A stretch of DNA of 64,000 nucleotides from Amycolatopsis alba DSM 44262 (GTDB lineage: Bacteria > Actinomycetota > Actinomycetes > Mycobacteriales > Pseudonocardiaceae): the NCBI RefSeq assembly GCF_000384215.1, contig NZ_KB913032.1:8579605-8643604 (forward strand). Direction: 5' to 3'. The translations under genes were made by a program, and so were the position numbers. This document shows positions 17,677 to 26,300 of this stretch, one piece after another. The notes beneath the pieces were generated by a model. That model was not told where the DNA came from, searched no databases, and saw nothing but the letters and a program-made list of their open reading frames with translations. Position 1 is the first letter of the stretch. Each line of letters opens with the position of its first letter.

Positions 17677-19182
17677 TCAGAATCGATCTCGCCGGTTTTC
17701 CCGCGCCACGACATCGGGAAGGTCGGCCAGCCTGCCCAGCCCGTTCAACGGTTGACGCATCCTCGGATTGCCCCGCAGGCGATCCGCGTTGCGGTCGAGG
17801 AAGGCCCAATAACCGGCGGTGAACGGGCAGGCGTCGGCGCCCACTCGTTTCTTCGGGTCGTAGGTACATCCACCACAGTGGTCACTCATGCGGTTGAGAT
17901 AGGCCCCGCCCGCCGCGTACGGCTTGGTGCCGACGATGCCCCCGTCCGCGTACTGACTCATCCCGACGACGTTGGCAGGCATGACCCACGGGAACCCGTC
18001 GACGAACGCGGTGGCGAACCAGCCGGTGAGCTCGGCCGGGTCGTAACCGCGTTGCAGGGCGTGGTTGCCCAGCACCATGAGCCGCTCGATGTGGTGGGCG
18101 TAGCCGCGGTCCCGCACACCGGCGAGCGCGGTGCGAAGGCAAGCCGCCTCGACCGAATCGGCGTCGAGCTCCCGCCACCAGCGAGGCAGCTTCCGGTGAG
18201 CGTGGAGTTCGTTCTTCTTCAGGTAATCCGGCCCCAGGTGCCAGTAGAGATGCCAGATCCATTCCCGCCAGCCGAGGATCTGCCGGACGAAGCCTTCCAC
18301 ACTCGCCAAGGGCGCGGCGCCGGACAGATACCGTTCCTCGGCGCGGCGGACGACGTCGAGCGGGTCGAGCAGGCCGAGGTTCAGCGGCACCGACAACAGC
18401 GCGTGCGACATCGCCCAGTCGGCGCTGAGCATGGCGTCCTGGTGCGGGCCGAAAGTCGCCAGCCGGTGGTCGAGGAACCGGTCCAGCGCCTCCTCCGCTT
18501 CGGCCTGGCCGACAGCGAAACGGCGAGGGCCGTCGACGCCGACGGGATGGATGTCGCCGTCCCGTTCCGCCTTGTCGAGATCCGCGCGCACCTGGTCGTC
18601 CACGTCGTCTTCGGACGGGAACCATGGCGCGGGAACGGGCAAGGTCGACCGGCCAGGCGGCGGGCGCCGGTTGTCGTGGTCGAAGTTCCATTTCCCGCTT
18701 GCCGGATCGCCGTCCGGTTCGAGCAGGACACCGAACCGGCGGCGCTGATCGCGGTAGAAGTCCTCCATCACGAACCGCTGCCGGTCCCGCGCCCAGGTCG
18801 CGAAGTCCTCTTTGGACCGGACGAACCCCGGCGTGGGCAGTACTTCCGTGACCAGGCCCTGTTCTCCCAAACGCCGCACCAATGCGTCGGCGGCGTGCGA
18901 GCCCGGCTCGTGCACCACGACCGGCCGCCCGAACCGGCGCAGCCCGTCGGCATAGGTCGGCGCGTCGACGATCCGGGCCCGGTCACCGAGATCCGCGGCG
19001 AGCCGCCGGATCCCGGCTTCGACCAGATGGATCTTCTGCCGGTGGAACGGGCGCCGCGCGAAAGCCGCCGCCGAGCGGATCAGCAGGACCTCGCGGTCCT
19101 GGTTCCCGTCCGTAGCGTGGAAATGCGGTCCCAGCTGATCACCGAACAGCCACAGCGGGTCGGAGCCGCCCTCGCGTCGCAT
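17677..19182 (-). CDS. iron-sulfur bacterial cryptochrome/photolyase
   Basis: 501 residues, the size of FeS-BCP/(6-4) photolyase-like proteins (DPRP family). The N-terminal Rossmann antenna domain starts LWLFGDQLGPHF. The FAD-binding helical part contains EGFVRQILGWREWIWHLYW and AHHIERLMVLGNHAL. Cysteines in DHCGGCTYDPKKRVG and ADACPFTAGYW match the [4Fe-4S] ligands of this subgroup. The enzyme repairs UV photoproducts or senses blue light. The neighbouring upstream gene on the same strand encodes a MerR-B12 regulator, ending 45 bases before this start, so the two are probably an operon controlled by light or stress. Confidence 0.9.
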   Translation of the reverse strand: MRREGGSDPLWLFGDQLGPHFHATDGNQDREVLLIRSAAAFARRPFHRQKIHLVEAGIRRLAADLGDRARIVDAPTYADGLRRFGRPVVVHEPGSHAADALVRRLGEQGLVTEVLPTPGFVRSKEDFATWARDRQRFVMEDFYRDQRRRFGVLLEPDGDPASGKWNFDHDNRRPPPGRSTLPVPAPWFPSEDDVDDQVRADLDKAERDGDIHPVGVDGPRRFAVGQAEAEEALDRFLDHRLATFGPHQDAMLSADWAMSHALLSVPLNLGLLDPLDVVRRAEERYLSGAAPLASVEGFVRQILGWREWIWHLYWHLGPDYLKKNELHAHRKLPRWWRELDADSVEAACLRTALAGVRDRGYAHHIERLMVLGNHALQRGYDPAELTGWFATAFVDGFPWVMPANVVGMSQYADGGIVGTKPYAAGGAYLNRMSDHCGGCTYDPKKRVGADACPFTAGYWAFLDRNADRLRGNPRMRQPLNGLGRLADLPDVVARENRRDRF

Positions 19183-19227
19183 AGCCTGGCCACCTTTCGA
19201 TTCGCAATCGATGCAATCGTAGGCCGG

Positions 19228-20097
19228 TCAATCCTTCAGCCGCTCGGCGGCGAGGTCCAGCGCCCCGGCCAGGTCGTTCACCCAGGGGGCGCCGCGGACA
19301 TTGAGCCCTTCCCAGCCGGGGCCCGCGACCGCGACGGCGAAACCGCGGTGCTGGAGGCGCTGGCGCAGCAGGTTGTCGACGGTCGTCGGGGACATCGACC
19401 ACAGGACGACCAGCACCGGTTCGAGCTTCGCGACCATGCCGGCCGTGGTCTCCGCCGGCACCATGTGCCCGAGGTAGACGGCGGGGATGCCGATCTCCGC
19501 CATCGACGCGCGCAGGATTTCGACAGGCAGGCTGTGGCGTTCTTCGGGGCAGCAGGCGATGAGCACACGGCGATCCGACGGCGTGTAGGCGAACCGGGCG
19601 ACATAGCGCTGGAGCGCGTAGGACACCTCGGAGGTGAGCGCCCACTCGGATTCGAAGCACACGTCGCCCCGTGCCCAGCGGACGCCGAGATCACGCAGGA
19701 TCGGCAACAGGATGTCGGTCCACGTCCTCGCCGCGCCCAGCTCGTCGAGCGTTTCGTCGAGGAGGGCCGCGATGACGGGGAACTCGAGTTCCTCCGAGGC
19801 CCGCTCGAGTTCACCGGCCCGGCGATCGGGGGAAACCTCGGGGACCACGTCGTCCGCGCCGTCGAACACGGCGGCCGCGGCCTCGCGCGGGCGGATGCCG
19901 CGGCCGATCAGCCGCCGCATGTACCGGAGCTTGCGGACGTCGGCGTCGGAGTATCGGCGGTGACGCCCGTCCGGCCGCAGCGAAGGACCGACGCCGTAGC
20001 GCGATGCCCAGGTCCGGAGCGTCACCGGCGAGATGCCCAGTTCCTCGGCGACCATGCCGGGGGTCCAGGAACCCGCGCTCACCTCATCGACGTCCAT
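19228..20097 (-). CDS. MerR-type regulator with B12-binding domain (CarH/LitR-like)
   Basis: 289 residues from ATG 20097 (GAGGTG upstream; a GTG at 20136 is an alternative). Residues about 8-75 are a MerR winged helix (TPGMVAEELGISPVTLRTW, GPSLRPDGRHRRYSDADV). Then come the four-helix bundle and the B12-binding Rossmann fold. The cobalt ligand motif E-x-x-H is kept (CCPEERHSLP). In CarH a W-x9-E-H motif packs over adenosylcobalamin; here the segment is WARGDVCFESEW, so the His is Trp, and the residue after the first Trp is Ala where CarH has the His that caps cobalt after light. Light response may thus differ. Next to the photolyase gene, which it probably controls. Confidence 0.85.
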   Translation of the reverse strand: MDVDEVSAGSWTPGMVAEELGISPVTLRTWASRYGVGPSLRPDGRHRRYSDADVRKLRYMRRLIGRGIRPREAAAAVFDGADDVVPEVSPDRRAGELERASEELEFPVIAALLDETLDELGAARTWTDILLPILRDLGVRWARGDVCFESEWALTSEVSYALQRYVARFAYTPSDRRVLIACCPEERHSLPVEILRASMAEIGIPAVYLGHMVPAETTAGMVAKLEPVLVVLWSMSPTTVDNLLRQRLQHRGFAVAVAGPGWEGLNVRGAPWVNDLAGALDLAAERLKD

Positions 20098-20478
20098 CAA
20101 CACCTCACGAGTCCAGGTGTAGTCCTCCCTTTGCACGGGCGCACACCGCGGCGGCCAGCTTACGAGATCACGCCCGTTCCGGCCGCGGCGACAAGGCCGG
20201 CGCGCGTGTCTTTCCCCGGCGGGCAGCGGGGAACGAGCGGTTGCTGAGTACCCGGCGGCGCCTCGGATCGACCGGGAGGGGGCCGGCTTCCGCCGGGCGC
20301 CGCCGGGCTCACGGAACCCGGCGCGAGGGGGAGGGTGGCCGGGCCCGCGGGGTGACGAAACGGCACGTCACCCAAGTTTTCGAGCGGTCGTTTTCGCTTC
20401 GTGAGCGAACCAGGACGATACACGAATACTGCAACGGTAGCGAATCGAATCCCACGAATGGCGGTCAGCCGGACGTGG
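20098..20478. other. intergenic region upstream of MerR-B12 gene
   Basis: 381 bases. It must hold the promoter of the MerR-B12/photolyase operon and the 3' end of the VOC operon. A hairpin GGGTGACG/CGTCACCC lies at 20350-20373. No convincing gene was seen. Confidence 0.5.
20350..20373. terminator. possible terminator hairpin
   Basis: Eight-base perfect stem GGGTGACG / CGTCACCC with an 8-base loop, about 105 bases past the stop of the minus-strand VOC gene. It would end that operon before the MerR-B12 gene. Confidence 0.4.
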
Positions 20479-20913
20479 TCAGTCGAGACAGAATTCGTTG
20501 CCTTCGATGTCCCGCATATTGATGCACGACTCGTTTTCCTCGTCGGCGAGCAGAACTTGATCGCGGACCGCGCCGAGCGCGACCAGCCGGGCGCACTCGG
20601 CCTGGAGCACGGCGAGACGCTCCTCTCCCACGAGCCCGGTGCCGACACGAACGTCGAGATGCACCCGGTTCTTGGCGACCTTGCCTTCGGGGACACGCTG
20701 GAAGTACAGCCGCGGCCCTTCTCCGGCGGGATCGCTGCAGACGAAACTCGCGTCCTGCTTTTCCGGCGGCAGCGTGCGGGTGTAATCGTCCCAAGTGGCG
20801 AATCCCGCCGGTGGCGGCGGCACGACGTATCCCAGCACCTCGCACCAGAAACGGGCGACACGCTCGGGTTTCGCGCAATCGAAAGTGATCTGTACCTGTT
20901 TTACCGACGCCAT
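20479..20913 (-). CDS. VOC (glyoxalase-like) family protein
   Basis: 144 residues, a single vicinal-oxygen-chelate domain with paired beta-alpha-beta-beta-beta modules: VQITFDCAKPERVARFWCEVLGY at the N-terminus and RVHLDVRVG, then DIEGNEFCLD at the C-terminus. Start fixed by AAGGAGG before ATG 20913. Many VOC proteins of this size bind antibiotics or act as dioxygenases or isomerases; nothing here decides. Its ATG overlaps the stop of the upstream aldo/keto reductase fragment (TGATG), showing that the two were once an operon. Confidence 0.85.
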   Translation of the reverse strand: MASVKQVQITFDCAKPERVARFWCEVLGYVVPPPPAGFATWDDYTRTLPPEKQDASFVCSDPAGEGPRLYFQRVPEGKVAKNRVHLDVRVGTGLVGEERLAVLQAECARLVALGAVRDQVLLADEENESCINMRDIEGNEFCLD

Positions 20914-21368
20914 CAATCCTCCTTGGTCATTGTCGAACGGATCAAGCCTGCGGCGGGTAAATCGCTCCAGACCTGTGCGGGTACCTGCGCGGCGAAGGAC
21001 TCTACGTTGCGCCGCACCTCTTCGGCGGACCGCATCCCCACCACGATTCCGGCGACGGCCGGATACCGGAGCGGGAAGGCCATGGCCGCCTGAGGAAGCG
21101 TCACACCGTGCGCCTCGCACACGTCGGCGATCTTGTTCGCCCGCTCCACGACCTCCGGTGTCGCGGCCTCGTAGTCGAAATGCGCTCCCGCGACCGGCCG
21201 CGGCACGGCGAGCAGCCCGGAGTTGAAGATCGACGCCGCGATCACCGAGACACCGCGTTCCCGGCACGCGGGCAGGAACGCGTCGAGCGCGCTGTGGTCG
21301 AGCAACGTGTGACGGCCGGATTGCATGATCACGTCGACGTCGGTCTCCCGGACCAACGTGGTCAGCAT
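20913..21368 (-). pseudogene. aldo/keto reductase, N-terminal half missing
   Basis: About 151 residues matching only the C-terminal half of aldo/keto reductases of the L-fucose/D-threo-aldose dehydrogenase type: RETDVDVIMQSGRHTLLDHS, ERGVSVIAASIFNSGLLA and the NADP-pocket segment VVGMRSAEEVRRNV. A full enzyme is about 320 residues, with the catalytic Asp, Tyr and Lys in the missing part. Upstream of GSGEAM the reading frame no longer resembles the family. The fragment cannot be an active reductase. It is still translationally linked to the VOC gene. Confidence 0.75.
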
Positions 21369-21457
21369 GGCCTCCCCACTCCCCTTGATCAGCTCGCTGT
21401 GCACGGTGCCACAAGTCGCGCGAAAGATCTCCTGAGTAACGGCGCCCGAGTCCAGAG

Positions 21458-22018
21458 TCACCTCGTGGTGAAGGTGGCAGCGGGCTCCTCGCAGGTCACG
21501 ACCTCGAACCCCCGGCTCGGAAAGACCTTGTCCACGAAGAAGTCGTGCATCTCCGGATCGCCGTCGGCGCAACCGTCGCGCAGCACGGTCACGTGGTAGC
21601 CGCGGTCGGCCGCGTCGTAGGCCGTCGCGGCCACCATCGCGCTGGTCGCGACCCCGGCGATCGCGACGGTGTCGACGCCCCGCGCGCGGAGCACCAGGTC
21701 GAGATCCGTGCCCGCGAACGCGCTCGCACGGCGTTTCAGCACCACCACGTCCTCTTCGGCGACCGGCAGCTCGATCCCGGTTCCGGCCGAACCCTCGTGG
21801 AAGGTGTCCCCGGCCTCGTGGAACGTCTTGAACAGGGCGTTCCCCCGCGGCAGGTCGGCCCCGTTGCCCCGCAGCGCGAAGTGCACGAACACGACGAGCG
21901 CACCGGCCGCGCGGGCGCGGGGAAGCAGTGCCGTGAGCGGCGGCAGGACTTGCTTGGCGAACGGATAATTACCGGTGATCCCCCGCTGGAGGTCACCGAT
22001 GATCAACGCGGTGGTCAT
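21458..22018 (-). CDS. isochorismatase-like hydrolase, catalytic Cys apparently lost
   Basis: 186 residues with the isochorismatase/cysteine-hydrolase fold: IIGDLQRG (Asp of the triad), VVVLKRRASAFAGTDLD (Lys) and GVDTVAIAGVATSAMVAATAYDAADRGY. In active members the last motif has Cys (G-x-x-T-x-x-C-V); here the position reads TSAMV, so the usual nucleophile is absent. It may be inactive, or use a different chemistry as some annotated relatives must. Start ATG 22018. Lies just downstream of a divergent secreted GH5 gene and upstream of the broken reductase. Confidence 0.8.
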   Translation of the reverse strand: MTTALIIGDLQRGITGNYPFAKQVLPPLTALLPRARAAGALVVFVHFALRGNGADLPRGNALFKTFHEAGDTFHEGSAGTGIELPVAEEDVVVLKRRASAFAGTDLDLVLRARGVDTVAIAGVATSAMVAATAYDAADRGYHVTVLRDGCADGDPEMHDFFVDKVFPSRGFEVVTCEEPAATFTTR

Positions 22019-22090
22019 GACGCGAAGCTACCAACAGTGAACCCGATCGTCCGTATACAACCGGCCGCGCGACTGGCTAGCCTCCGGCGG

Positions 22091-23944
22091 GTGAGGATCA
22101 AGAGTGCGCTGCTCGCGGCGCTGGTGACCGTCGGCGTCGTGGTCGCCCCTCCCCCGGCGTCCGCCGCCCGCGCCGGGGCGGACCCGTCGGGCTGGGTGGC
22201 GCCGCTCAGCACACGCGGGCGTTACATCGTCGACGCGGCGGGCGACCGGTTCAAACTGAAGGCCGCCAACTGGCACGGCGCGAGCGGTACGTGGACCGGG
22301 TCGGGCGACGTGAACGATCCCGCCACTCACCACGCCGGTGAGATCGCCTACCAGACGCCGCTCGGGCTGGACCGGGTGTCGATCGACACCGTCATCGACG
22401 GACTGGCCCAGCTGGGCCTGAACAGCGTCCGGCTTCCCTTCTCCAACGCCATGATCCACCACACCGCACCGGTTCCCGCGCTCCCGGCGAACCCCGATCT
22501 GCGTGGACTGACCCCGCTGCAGGTCTACGACCGCGTCGTCACGCGGCTGACCGCTCGCGGGTTCGCGGTGATCCTCAACAATCACACCACGACCTCGCGC
22601 TGGTGCTGCGGTCTCGACGGCAACGAGCGCTGGAACACCGCGCAGACCGAGCAACGCTGGCAGGACGACTGGCTGTTCATGGCCCGCCGCTACGCCGCGA
22701 ACAAGCGGGTGGTCGGCGCCGACCTGTACAACGAGGTCCGCCGCAACGTCCTCGACGATCCCAACTGGGGCTGGGGAAACAGCACGGACTGGCAGCGCGC
22801 GAGCCAGCGGGTGGCCGATCGCATCCTGACCGAGGCCAACCCCGATCTCCTGCTCATCGTCGAGGGCATCAACTGGACCGGCCTGCCCGTGGACGGCCTT
22901 CCGCACGGCAGGCCCACGCTGGAGCCCGCCCGTACGCTGTCGCATACGCTCGTGGATTCCGGGAAACTGGTCTACGCCGCGCATTTCTACGGCTACACCG
23001 GTCCGAACCACTCCGGCGCGACAGGCACCGGTGAGACCCACGACCCGCGCTACCGGGACCTGTCACCGCAGGAACTCCGCGACGTCCTTTACCGGCAAGC
23101 GTTCTTCGTTTCGGCGGAGACCGGAAAGCACTACACCGCGCCGCTCTGGATCAGCGAATTCGGCGAGGGCAGCCACACCACCGACGCGGCGAGCCGCGCG
23201 TGGTTCGAGAACTTCGTCGGCTATCTCGCCGAGACCGACACCGATTTCGCCTATTGGCCCGCGGTCGGTTTTCACGACGGCGGCGGGGGCAACGGATGGT
23301 CCTTGCTGTCGTGGGACACCGCGGGCCGTCGCGTCGACGTGCTCGACGGCACGGACTGGCGCGGCCCGGCCTGGCGACGGCTGGTGAACGCGCCGTCCCG
23401 TACCGGCCGGATCCCGGTGACCGAGCGCTGGTCGATGCTCAATCTCGACTACGCCGACTTCCAGGCCTCCCGCGCGGCCCGGTCGATGGCGGACTGGAAT
23501 CCAGGCGCCCGCAAGGGATCCTGCCCCGACGGTCAGCGGCTCGCCGGCCTTTCCCATACCGGCAACCGGGGTCTGTGCACCGGCACGCTCGCCGTTCCGG
23601 CGGGGTACGCCGTCGTTCGCGATGAGACCTTTGTGGACACCGACTGGGCGTCCGGCTACACCAAGGCGCAATGCCCGCCCGATCACGCGGCGGTCGGCTA
23701 CAGCGTCACCGGCTCGGCGTTCTCCGCCTTGCTGTGCGGCCGGTCCGCGACTCCGCTGGGCCGCACCGGCCGGACGGTCTGGTTCGACCGCGGCGACAAC
23801 CGGCCGTCCGGGGCTCCCGGCGGCGACTTCGCGTCGGGCCACTACAAGGGCCAATGCGCGCCGGGCGAATACGTCGCCGGTGTCGCGTACACCGGCCGCG
23901 TCGGCTCGAACCGCACTCCCGACGCGTTGCTCTGCCGCGCCTGA
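22091..23944 (+). CDS. secreted GH5-family glycosidase with Cys-repeat tail
   Basis: 617 residues from a GTG start with a Sec signal peptide ending APPPASAA. The catalytic (beta/alpha)8 barrel spans about 45-430: LNSVRLPFSNAM, acid/base Glu in DLYNEVRRNV, substrate His in YAAHFYGY and nucleophile Glu in APLWISEFGEGS. This is the cellulase-type GH5 layout. From about 465 there are three tandem copies of a small disulfide module, each starting C-P-x-G/D and ending in L-C (CPDGQRLAGLSHTG, CPPDHAAVGYSVTG, CAPGEYVAGVAYTG), probably for binding. The likely substrate is a beta-linked glucan or related glycan. The start lacks a strong ribosome binding site. Confidence 0.87.
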   Translation: MRIKSALLAALVTVGVVVAPPPASAARAGADPSGWVAPLSTRGRYIVDAAGDRFKLKAANWHGASGTWTGSGDVNDPATHHAGEIAYQTPLGLDRVSIDTVIDGLAQLGLNSVRLPFSNAMIHHTAPVPALPANPDLRGLTPLQVYDRVVTRLTARGFAVILNNHTTTSRWCCGLDGNERWNTAQTEQRWQDDWLFMARRYAANKRVVGADLYNEVRRNVLDDPNWGWGNSTDWQRASQRVADRILTEANPDLLLIVEGINWTGLPVDGLPHGRPTLEPARTLSHTLVDSGKLVYAAHFYGYTGPNHSGATGTGETHDPRYRDLSPQELRDVLYRQAFFVSAETGKHYTAPLWISEFGEGSHTTDAASRAWFENFVGYLAETDTDFAYWPAVGFHDGGGGNGWSLLSWDTAGRRVDVLDGTDWRGPAWRRLVNAPSRTGRIPVTERWSMLNLDYADFQASRAARSMADWNPGARKGSCPDGQRLAGLSHTGNRGLCTGTLAVPAGYAVVRDETFVDTDWASGYTKAQCPPDHAAVGYSVTGSAFSALLCGRSATPLGRTGRTVWFDRGDNRPSGAPGGDFASGHYKGQCAPGEYVAGVAYTGRVGSNRTPDALLCRA

Positions 23945-23949
23945 AACCT

Positions 23950-24381
23950 TCAGACGACGAAGACGCAGAACGGATGCCCTGCCGGATCCGCGTAGACGCG
24001 CAGCGGTTCGTCCGGGTCTTCGCTGCGGTCGTACCTGAGCCTTCCGCCTAATTCGAGGACTCGGCCGTGCTGCGCTTCGAGCTCTTCGACCGAGTCCACG
24101 GTCAGGTCCAGGTGCAGCTGCTGGGGTATCGGCGCAGGGTCGGGCCAGCTCGCTTCCGGCAGCCTGTCGACCTGCTGGAAGGCGAGCTGCGCCCCGCCGT
24201 CCGGGTTTCTCAGCACCAGCCAGTCCTTGTCCTCGGCACCGGGCCGAGGCGGTTCGTCGCCGGGGCGGTAGTCCCACACCAGCAAACGCCGGTAGAACTC
24301 CGCCAGGACACGAGCGTCGGTACAGTCCAGCACCACCTGGCGAAACACCGGGCCCTTGGGCCGCTCGGCCAAGCCGGTCAC
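23950..24381 (-). CDS. VOC family protein
   Basis: 143 residues, one glyoxalase/bleomycin-resistance-like domain: FRQVVLDCTDARVLAEFYRRLL, LHLDLTVDSVEELEA and the closing DPAGHPFCVF. Starts at GTG 24381, overlapping the stop of the PadR gene (GTGA), so it is translated with the regulator. Function unknown; such pairs often respond to and bind small toxic molecules. Confidence 0.85.
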   Translation of the reverse strand: MTGLAERPKGPVFRQVVLDCTDARVLAEFYRRLLVWDYRPGDEPPRPGAEDKDWLVLRNPDGGAQLAFQQVDRLPEASWPDPAPIPQQLHLDLTVDSVEELEAQHGRVLELGGRLRYDRSEDPDEPLRVYADPAGHPFCVFVV

Positions 24382-24947
24382 CTCCCCGAACCCGCGGTCC
24401 CGCGCCGGTCGAGCACCGCGAGAACCTGTTCACACCACCGGATGTTCTCCTGTTCGAACGCGATCCCGCGGGCGAGGGTCAGATACGGGCCGACCCTGGG
24501 CGCGGTCGCGAGGAACTCCACCTCGGCTGACCCACCGAGCATACGGTCACGGAGGCGTTCGAACCGTTTGAGCTTCGTTTCGGCCACGGCCAGCCTGTCC
24601 GCGACGGCGAGCCGGATCCGCTCGTCGTCACCTGCCTCGACGGCCTGGACCTGCACCAGCAGTTCGTCGCGGATCGCCGTCGGCTTCGGTGCCCGCGTGG
24701 TGAACTCAGCGAGTTCGGTCGCGCCGGCGTCGGTCAAGGAGAAGAGCCGCTTGTTCGGCCGCCGCTCCTGTTCGACGACACGGGCCGCCACCAAACCCTG
24801 CGACTCCATCTTGTCCAGCTCCCGGTAGAGCTGCTGGGGTGTCGCGGTCCAGAAGTTGGCGACCGACGCGTTGAAGCTCTTCGCCAGGTCGTAGCCCGAG
24901 GATTCACCGTCCATGAGCATCGCGAGGATCGCGTTCCGCAACGCCAT
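24378..24947 (-). CDS. PadR-family transcriptional regulator
   Basis: 189 residues. N-terminal PadR winged helix (ILAMLMDGESSGYDLAKSF, FWTATPQQLYRELDKMESQGLV, RPNKRLFSLTDAGATEL), followed by the C-terminal dimerisation helices of the long PadR class (VADRLAVAETKLKRFERL). PadR proteins repress a target until a small aromatic or drug-like ligand binds. It is cotranscribed with a VOC gene and divergent from a NTF2-like gene; TAGTCAA-type half sites occur in the intervening DNA. Confidence 0.88.
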   Translation of the reverse strand: MALRNAILAMLMDGESSGYDLAKSFNASVANFWTATPQQLYRELDKMESQGLVAARVVEQERRPNKRLFSLTDAGATELAEFTTRAPKPTAIRDELLVQVQAVEAGDDERIRLAVADRLAVAETKLKRFERLRDRMLGGSAEVEFLATAPRVGPYLTLARGIAFEQENIRWCEQVLAVLDRRGTAGSGR

Positions 24948-25040
24948 GGCGTGATGGTAGTCAACGACCGGATCAGTCGCAAAGTTGATTAGTCACTTCG
25001 ATGGACAGCGGTCCGGCGTTCACCTAGGCTCGGCGACATC

Positions 25041-25058
25041 TACTCAACAAATTGACTA
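25041..25058. promoter_or_regulatory. candidate PadR operator
   Basis: Imperfect inverted repeat TACTCAA-CAAA-TTGACTA just upstream of the NTF2-like start. Related sequences TAGTCAA (24958-24964) and TGATTAGTCA (24986-24995) lie in the same intergenic region next to the padR start. Assignment to PadR is inference. Confidence 0.4.
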
Positions 25059-25071
25059 TGAGGAGATCGTC

Positions 25072-25474
25072 ATGCCCACGTTCCGTCAGGCAGTCGAAGC
25101 GAAGGACGCCGCCGCGATCGAGGCGATGCTCGCCGACGACGTGGTCTTCACCAGCCCGGTGGCTTTCAAGCCCTACCAAGGAAAAGCCATCACCGCGGCG
25201 ATCCTGCGCGGGGTCCTGCGCGTGTTCGAGGACTTCCGCTACGTCCGCGAGATCCACGACGGCGCACACCACGTGATACGAGTTCGAAGCGACGGTGGAC
25301 GGGCTGGAGATCAACGGCTGCGACCTCCTGACCTTCGACGCCGACGGCAAGATCACCGACTTCAAGGTGATGGTCCGGCCGTTGCGGGCGGCGGAGGCCC
25401 TCGCGGGGCGCATGGGCGCCCAGTTCGAGGCCATCAAGGCGGACGCTACGCGTGCCGCCGCACCATCTCGGTGA
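25072..25474 (+). pseudogene. NTF2/SnoaL-like protein, frameshifted
   Basis: Starts well (AGGAG, then MPTFRQAVEAKDAAAIEAML; nuclear-transport-factor-2-like fold, PYQGKAITAAILRGVL). After about residue 68 (HDGAHHVI) the frame derails into Arg/Gly-rich sequence. The expected continuation, YEFEATVDGLEINGCDLLTF through to a TGA at 25472, is one base out of frame from about 25277. One extra base around 25270-25280 explains it. This is either a true frameshift or a sequencing error; the remainder is intact, which makes a recent event or an error more likely than old decay. Confidence 0.7.
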
Positions 25475-26111
25475 TCCAGACAGGCGCGAACGGCGACGTG
25501 CAGTTCGGCGGCGTCGGGTAGTCCTTGAGCACCTCCAGGCGCTCCCCGATGCCGATCGCCCGGCCGCGGTGCTCCGCGTGGTCGATGCCGACCTGCGCCA
25601 GGCAATGGTTCATCGCCCACTGCAGCCGATCCGGCGCGGCCTTCATCTCCGCCTCGATGACGTCGAGCAATCCGGCGAGGTCCAGGCCCTCGGGCGTCTT
25701 CGCCACCCGTTCGGTGGTCAGCGCCCAGCCCGCGCTCGCGACCACGGGATCCGGATCGCCGGACCAGGCCAGGCGCAGCTCCTCGGCGTGCGGATTCTTC
25801 TTGACCACGTAGTTCACGAGCCAGTCGTGCACCTTCGGGGTGCGCGCCTCGCGCATCATGCGGTCCAGGTCGCCGTACTCGAACGCCTTCGGACGGCAGA
25901 TCAGGAGCGCGAGCAGTCTCGCCGCGGTGTCGCCCGTTTCCCAAAGCTCCAGCGCGAGCTCCTGCTGGGTTTTCAGCCGCTTCGCGAGCGCGCGCAGCTT
26001 GCCGAGATTCACGCCGTGGTCGTCACCGTGTTTCTCGTTCACCTGGCGTGCGCGCGGATCCTCGAGCGCGGCCAGTTCGGCCAGCACCCCGGCCGTCGTC
26101 GCTCCGGTCAC
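25446..26111 (-). CDS. DNA alkylation repair protein (AlkD-like)
   Basis: 221 residues from GTG 26111, chosen because GGGAGG lies six bases upstream; a TTG further up is less likely. An all-helical HEAT-like protein: NLGKLRALAKRLKTQQELAL, ALLICRPKAFEYGDLDRMM, KVHDWLVNYVVKK, AGWALTTERVAKTPEGLDL, matching the AlkC/AlkD superfamily that removes N3/N7-alkylated purines without base flipping. The converging NTF2-like gene overlaps its last bases. Confidence 0.8.
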   Translation of the reverse strand: MTGATTAGVLAELAALEDPRARQVNEKHGDDHGVNLGKLRALAKRLKTQQELALELWETGDTAARLLALLICRPKAFEYGDLDRMMREARTPKVHDWLVNYVVKKNPHAEELRLAWSGDPDPVVASAGWALTTERVAKTPEGLDLAGLLDVIEAEMKAAPDRLQWAMNHCLAQVGIDHAEHRGRAIGIGERLEVLKDYPTPPNCTSPFAPVWITEMVRRHA

Positions 26112-26300
26112 CCTCGGCCTCCCGTCCACCGCTTGTGACGTCCAGCCTACGAGCCGGACGACGCTCAACCGGCAGGACGGGCCGTCAGGCTGCTACGGTT
26201 GCCCGGTCGCGGTTCAGTAACCAGCCGCTGGATCCCCTTCTCCTGGGTCCGGCATGTCCACCGGGCAGCTGCCGGTCCCCCGCACCGGCTAGGAGTCACC

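Noticed and set aside
17410..20247. Plus-strand open frame of 945 codons across the photolyase and MerR-B12 genes
   Set aside because: Spans two genes and their intergenic gap on the other strand; composition typical of antisense reading, no family resemblance.
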